From DASXRA01 sp036558905 (GTDB lineage Bacteria > Actinomycetota > Actinomycetes > Mycobacteriales > Jatrophihabitantaceae), in the NCBI GenBank assembly GCA_036558905.1, contig DATBER010000199.1, positions 1 to 64,000 on the forward strand: a stretch of 64,000 nt of DNA, read 5' to 3'. The notes below the pieces were generated by a model that was not told the DNA's origin, made no database searches, and saw only the letters and a program-made list of their open reading frames with translations. Below are positions 60,334 to 64,000 of this stretch, piece after piece; position 1 is the first letter of the stretch, and the number at the start of each line of letters is the position of its first letter. The position numbers were made by a program, and so were the translations under genes.

Positions 60334-60908
60334 CGCACGACTCTCGCCCGCTCGACCGGATGGGCCGATTGGCCGTCCAGGGCCGAAAGCCGGGCCAGGA
60401 CCGCCACCATCACGGCGCCGATGCAGCCCAGCACGAGCACAACGACCCAGCGCTGCCCACGGTCCGTGCCGGCCAGCAACCCGTGCACGACCGCGGCCAG
60501 CCAGGCCGGGTAGGCCAGCGCGTGCAGCGCCCGCCACGTCACGGCCCCGACCCGCGACGCGGCGAGCCGGCCGCGGGCAGCGCCCAGGGCGGCGACGAAC
60601 AGGAACGTGTACATCGCGATCGAGCCGAGAGCAACCGCGCCGGGTCGGTAGTGCGCCGCGAACGGGATGAGCGCGCCGGCCACTCCCACGTGCGCCTTCG
60701 CATCGAGCACCAGCGTGGTCACGTGCACCGCAATCAGGCTGAGCCCCAGAGCGGCGGCGGTGCGGTGCACGTACTGGACGACGACGCGAGTCGACGCCGT
60801 CCGGGTGGTCATCGAGCCGAGGGCACCGAGAACGACGGCGACGCTGAGCAGGAGCATCGCCGACAGCCCCGCGCCCCGCGCGGTGAACCACAGCGCGTTG
60901 GCGCTCAC
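60330..60908 (-). CDS. Ferric-reductase-like transmembrane cytochrome b
   Basis: A 192-residue membrane protein with about six helices and His pairs for haem: H in VQYVHRTAAALGLSLIAVHV (two His 13 apart) and in WRALHALAYPAWLAAVVHGL (two His 13 apart). This is the ferric-reductase-like/MsrQ-type two-haem bundle. It would move electrons across the membrane between NuoF/ferredoxin and an outer acceptor. The GTG at 60908 overlaps the ApbE stop. Confidence 0.85.
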   Translation of the reverse strand: MSANALWFTARGAGLSAMLLLSVAVVLGALGSMTTRTASTRVVVQYVHRTAAALGLSLIAVHVTTLVLDAKAHVGVAGALIPFAAHYRPGAVALGSIAMYTFLFVAALGAARGRLAASRVGAVTWRALHALAYPAWLAAVVHGLLAGTDRGQRWVVVLVLGCIGAVMVAVLARLSALDGQSAHPVERARVVR

Positions 60909-61813
60909 GACGCCATCGCCTCGCGCACCGGCCAGCCGGGCGTGCTGGCGATCGATCCGTCGCGATGCACGAGCCGAGCCGCGAAGCCGCGCTCGGCCAG
61001 CCAGTCCAGGGCCGGCTCGCCGAGCACGATCGCGGCGGTGCTGGCCGTGTTCGCACTCAGGGCCGATGAGCCGGCGACGGTTGCGGTACGCCAGCATCCG
61101 TCCGCCGGTCGGCCGGTGCGCGGATCGATGATGTGATGGACGGAGTTCCCGCCGCGCTGCCAACGACGCACGATCGTGGTCGAGGTGGCCAGGCCACCGT
61201 GGTGCAGCACGACCACCTCGCCGGGGCCGCCTTCGCGTTCGGCCACCGACAGCGGCCAGCCGCCGGCGCGATCGCCGGCCACCGCGAGGTCACCGCCGAG
61301 CTCGACGAGCACCGCCGTGCCGTGTTGCCGGTGCAGTTCCCGCGCGGCGCGATCGGCGATGCGCGCCTTACCGGTTGCGCCGAGGTCCAGCCCAAAGCCT
61401 GACGGGACGGTGAGGATCCCCGCCGAGCGGTCGAGCCGGACTTCACGCCAGCCGGAAGAGGGCCGCGCCGGTGCCGGCGCGGGTCCATCGGGCCGCACGT
61501 CCGCGATGTCGCGGTCGTAGCCCCAGCGGACCAGATCCCGGCCGACCGTGGGGTCGACGGCACCGTCGGTCCACCGCGCGGCGTCCAGAGCGCATGCGAC
61601 GAGGTCGGCCAGTTCCCGTGGTACCGCAACCGGCTTGCCGGCCAGGGCGTTCGCCCGGCTCAGGACCGAATCGGCGCGAAAGCGGCTGGCCTGGTGGTCG
61701 ATCCGCGCGAGTATTGCCGCCAGATCGACCGCGGCGGAGTCGAGCACCTCGGCGCGCTCCACGACCAGGCGCACCGTGCAGCTCCACGCCCGCCACGTCC
61801 GCACCGCGGTCAT
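60905..61813 (-). CDS. apbE: ApbE-family FAD:protein FMN transferase
   Basis: A 302-residue protein: RIDHQASRFRADSVLSRANA near the N-terminus, TDGAVDPTVGRDLVRWGYDR, GFGLDLGATGKARIADRAAR, VLVELGGDLAVAG and VHHIIDPRTGRPADGCWRTA, plus the metal site SANTASTAAIVLG. It covalently attaches FMN to Thr/Ser of partner proteins. No signal peptide is seen, so it may act in the cytoplasm. The flavinylation target is not obvious in this operon. Confidence 0.93.
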   Translation of the reverse strand: MTAVRTWRAWSCTVRLVVERAEVLDSAAVDLAAILARIDHQASRFRADSVLSRANALAGKPVAVPRELADLVACALDAARWTDGAVDPTVGRDLVRWGYDRDIADVRPDGPAPAPARPSSGWREVRLDRSAGILTVPSGFGLDLGATGKARIADRAARELHRQHGTAVLVELGGDLAVAGDRAGGWPLSVAEREGGPGEVVVLHHGGLATSTTIVRRWQRGGNSVHHIIDPRTGRPADGCWRTATVAGSSALSANTASTAAIVLGEPALDWLAERGFAARLVHRDGSIASTPGWPVREAMAS

Positions 61814-62073
61814 GACCCGTTGCTTCCACCGACCGGCGGCTGGTTCTGCTGCGGAACCGAGACCTGCCCACCTCCGACACTCGTACTGCCGCCATCGTCG
61901 TCGTTGCGCCCGCTCGTGGCCGTGTTGCCGGAATGGGTCGCCGCGTACGAGTTCGCGATCTTGGCGACGAATACTCCGGTAAGCGCGACAGTTCCGGCTA
62001 CAAGCGCCGAGCAGGCAACGAGGGCGCGGTTGAGCACCGGGCTGCGCCCACGCGGCGGCGGGTAGCTGGCCAA
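61810..62073 (-). CDS. Small single-pass membrane protein with Ser/Asn/Gly tail
   Basis: An 87-residue protein from a TTG at 62073, chosen because GAGGAGG lies seven bases upstream; the longer frame to 62199 is less likely. One membrane helix (about residues 16-40, ALVACSALVAGTVALTGVFV) is followed by KIANSYAATHSGNTATSG, then an Asp/Gly-rich spacer and a QVSVPQQNQPPVGGSNGS end. The tail faces outward by the positive-inside rule. First gene of the redox operon; its Ser/Thr-rich tail is the only candidate ApbE target seen. Unknown family. Confidence 0.7.
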   Translation of the reverse strand: MASYPPPRGRSPVLNRALVACSALVAGTVALTGVFVAKIANSYAATHSGNTATSGRNDDDGGSTSVGGGQVSVPQQNQPPVGGSNGS

Positions 62074-62270
62074 TTCACGGCCCTCCTCGTGCCAGGGCCC
62101 TCCTGACTGAGTTAATGGTCGAACGCGTCTCTCCCAGGCGCGTCTCAATACATCGTGCGTTTGCTCAGCCTGGATCCGCAACGACTTGCCGCAAGGCACA
62201 GCTGCCTCAGACGGTCTTGAGAGCTCGATCGGGCACTGCGCCTCGCGACGGGCTCGAAGAGGAACGCGCG
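62074..62270. other. Intergenic region upstream of the redox operon
   Basis: A partial DosR-like site, TGGTCGAACG, lies at 62116-62125 with a poor right half, 42 bp before the TTG at 62073. No other feature seen. Confidence 0.3.
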
Positions 62271-63716
62271 CTAGTGGTGCTCGCCCGCACCGTGCCGGTC
62301 TGCCGACTGTGTTCTCTTGCCGTGTCCGCTCTTGCCGTGTCGGCTCGCCTTGCTGCGGCTGCGCCTGTCATGTCCAGGCTGCGCGCCGTGCCGGTTGTGG
62401 TGCGGCCTGGGCGAACGGCGCGGGTGAGCTGACGTGGGTTGCTCGCCGCGATGTCCGGCCGCGGCCGCGAGTCGCGCCGGTGCCGACGGCGGTGCCGGTG
62501 TCGGCGTAGGCCGGAGCGCCGGGCGGCCCTTTGGCGGGGCGGCAGGTGTGACACCGGCCTGCGGCGCAGGCGCGGTCGGCAAAGCGGCCTGAGGTGCGGC
62601 GCGGGGCGCCGGTCCGCGCGGTGCGGACCCGGCAGGGACCAGGGTGGCGATCACCAGCGTGCACCCGGCGATCATGCTGCCGGCGGCGACCGCGAAGACG
62701 CCGATGCGCCGTCGTGGGGTGCGCGCGGCAACCGCAGCTGGCGGCGGTTCGGCGACCGGCCGTCCGAGCATCAGGATCTCGTCGGCGAGCGAGCCGCCGC
62801 CGGCGACTTCGTCGAGCAGATCCGCCGCGCGGCCGGCGGCTGGTCGGTCGAGTGGATCGAGTGCCGTCATGTCCGCGAGTACGGCGCGCAGGCCATCACT
62901 GGCAAGGCGCGGGAGGGTCGCCGACCGGGTGAGCCGGGCCGTTGCGGTCGCAACCCCGTCGCCGGGGTAGGCAAGCATCCCGGTCAGGGCTTCGATCAGG
63001 ACAAGGCCGAGGGAGTAGATATCAGTTGCCGGACTCACTCGGTCGCCGCGAACCTGCTCGGGACTGAGGTAGTTCGGGGTGCCTATGGTCACGTCGGTGT
63101 TCGCGGAGCGGGTGCTGTCGACGGCTGTGGCGATGCCGAAGTCGGCCAGCTTCGGTGCGGCGAGGTCGGACTCGGTCTTGCCTGGGATGAGGATATTGGA
63201 CGGTTTGACGTCGCAGTGCACAATTCCCTGGGCGTGGACATACGCCAAGGTTCGGCACATCGCGACGCCGAGCCGGGCCGCCTGCACCTCGGTCAACGTC
63301 GAGTCGCGAATCCACTCGGCAAGGGTTGGTCCGGTGACCAGTTCGGTCACGAGGTACGCCGGTGTCGGCCCATGACCGCCGTCCGCATCGAGAACCGCGA
63401 TCAGCCCAGGGTCATCCAGCGCGGACAGCACGTCCATCTCGTGGCGAGTACCGCCGCCCGCGTCGATGACGGCGGCCAGCGGGCGGGAGAGTTTGACCGC
63501 CACCTGCCGTCCGGTGCGGCGGTCGTGGGCCCGGTGCACCGTCGACATCCCACCGCGGCCGATGACCTGTCCCAGTTCGTAGCGGTCGTTCAACAGACTT
63601 CCGGGACCAGGACCCGCTCGCGACGACAACGGCACAGCAGCGGCAGACGGCCGGGTGGCCGGACCGGGCGCCCGATCGCGCGCCACCCCTACCCGTCGGG
63701 CCTCGCTACTGAACAT
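62271..63716 (-). CDS. Ser/Thr protein kinase with one membrane segment, non-RD catalytic loop
   Basis: A 481-residue PknB-type kinase: P-loop GRGGMSTVHRAHDRRTG near residues 53-69, the VK lysine in QVAVKLSR, catalytic loop HCDVKPSNILIP (Cys replaces the usual Arg of HRD), DFG in LADFGIATAV and the activation-end GTPNYLSPEQ. One helix (about 340-362, IGVFAVAAGSMIAGCTLVIA) leads to a Pro/Ala-rich, then His/Arg-rich outer tail with no sensor domain. The family phosphorylates many targets. The ATG at 63716 overlaps the tiny frame at 63706. The His/Arg tail may bind acidic polymers or metals. Confidence 0.92.
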   Translation of the reverse strand: MFSSEARRVGVARDRAPGPATRPSAAAVPLSSRAGPGPGSLLNDRYELGQVIGRGGMSTVHRAHDRRTGRQVAVKLSRPLAAVIDAGGGTRHEMDVLSALDDPGLIAVLDADGGHGPTPAYLVTELVTGPTLAEWIRDSTLTEVQAARLGVAMCRTLAYVHAQGIVHCDVKPSNILIPGKTESDLAAPKLADFGIATAVDSTRSANTDVTIGTPNYLSPEQVRGDRVSPATDIYSLGLVLIEALTGMLAYPGDGVATATARLTRSATLPRLASDGLRAVLADMTALDPLDRPAAGRAADLLDEVAGGGSLADEILMLGRPVAEPPPAAVAARTPRRRIGVFAVAAGSMIAGCTLVIATLVPAGSAPRGPAPRAAPQAALPTAPAPQAGVTPAAPPKGRPALRPTPTPAPPSAPARLAAAAGHRGEQPTSAHPRRSPRPHHNRHGAQPGHDRRSRSKASRHGKSGHGKRTQSADRHGAGEHH

Positions 63717-63789
63717 CCCGCACTATCGCGTTGATCACGATCGCCGCGGCGGCGGCGATCAGCCCGACGGTGTGCGGGACGGTGAGCAT
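63706..63789 (-). CDS. Possible 27-residue membrane microprotein, overlapping the kinase start
   Basis: The minus frame reads MLTVPHTVGLIAAAAAIVIN followed by AIVRDVQ and a TAG at 63706, overlapping the kinase ATG by 11 bp. A hydrophobic 18-residue segment would span the membrane. No ribosome site is seen; an in-frame GTG lies 9 codons upstream. Could be a leader for translational coupling. Confidence 0.3.
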   Translation of the reverse strand: MLTVPHTVGLIAAAAAIVINAIVRDVQ

Positions 63790-64000
63790 GGACGCTTCGT
63801 GGCCGCGCCCCACGTTCGGGCGCGTGCCTCCGCCGGCGCGAACCGCATGCTCGCCGCCGACGCCGTCGTCACCATCGCCGTCATGCGCCCCCCATCGCCG
63901 ACAGTTGCATCGCCTCCATAGCGCAGAGGCCCACCCGGGCTCGAGAACACGGCCCTAGCGCGGTCGCCCCCGCCCCACGGGCCGCATCATCACTCCCGCG
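63790..64000. other. Window edge, no supported gene
   Basis: 211 bp. Short frames on both strands have skewed composition. I see no family match. Confidence 0.3.

Overview
The window is high-GC DNA with dense, mostly overlapping operons. GTG/TTG starts, GGAGG ribosome binding sites, the gene families and a DosR/DosS-type two-component pair all point to an actinobacterium (Actinomycetota). I cannot name the genus. The dominant theme is a dormancy/hypoxia island: a DosR-like response regulator, a DosS-like GAF sensor kinase, eight universal stress proteins (USPs), two Acg-type nitroreductases, DUF1876 and DUF1918 proteins, a CtpF-like P-type ATPase and a large set of anaerobic redox enzymes. 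About nineteen DosR-like 14-bp boxes (approximate form GGGNCGAASGTCCC) can be read by eye. Most end 53 to 65 bp before a start codon.

Layout. 1-7700: edge of a secreted protein gene, tRNA-Leu(GAG), a broken RidA gene, a methyltransferase/HxlR divergent pair, a trehalose-synthase-like glycosyltransferase, DUF1918, an arginine-deiminase-type remnant, a small protein plus an orphan sugar-type ABC ATPase, an E2-type acyltransferase, and back-to-back remnants including an Hsp20 tail. 7765-15453: an adenosine-specific-kinase gene leading into a complete group 3b-type [NiFe] hydrogenase operon (hydB, cNMP-binding protein, hydG, hydD, hydA, and a protease fused to a PNPOx domain), then an SQR-like flavoprotein and a 2TM protein. 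15547-20187: class I aldolase, flavodoxin and unknown-protein operon, then a DrrAB-type ABC exporter. 20210-24720: sensor kinase, USP, response regulator, nitroreductase.

24860-38330: unknown protein, USP plus a carbamate-kinase-like protein with altered active site, SHOCT/DUF6544/SRPBCC operon, USP, DUF7455-like, CBS-BON protein plus alcohol dehydrogenase, membrane protein, SulP transporter, a shrunken GYD gene, PEP synthase and USP. 38717-48595: DUF7144 membrane protein, then a seven-gene operon on the minus strand (DUF1876, USP, CtpF-like ATPase, 2-oxoacid:ferredoxin oxidoreductase gamma/alpha/beta, GltD-like Fe-S flavoprotein), divergent from a DUF779-like gene. 48592-58807: USP-USP-GAPDH-GNAT/acyl-CoA-synthetase operon, nitroreductase, a TPCP-type P1B ATPase fused to a hemerythrin-like domain, and a lipoprotein phosphoesterase. 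58886-63789: a five-gene membrane electron-transfer operon (small membrane protein, ApbE, ferric-reductase-like cytochrome b, NuoF-like, ferredoxin) and a Ser/Thr protein kinase.

How it fits together (inference): under low oxygen the sensor/regulator pair would switch on H2 metabolism, pyruvate/2-oxoacid:ferredoxin chemistry, gluconeogenic or lower-glycolytic steps (PEP synthase, GAPDH, class I aldolase), alcohol/acyl-CoA metabolism, metal and anion transport, and USP-type stress proteins. The regulator gene lies downstream of a boxed nitroreductase promoter, so the circuit is probably self-amplifying.
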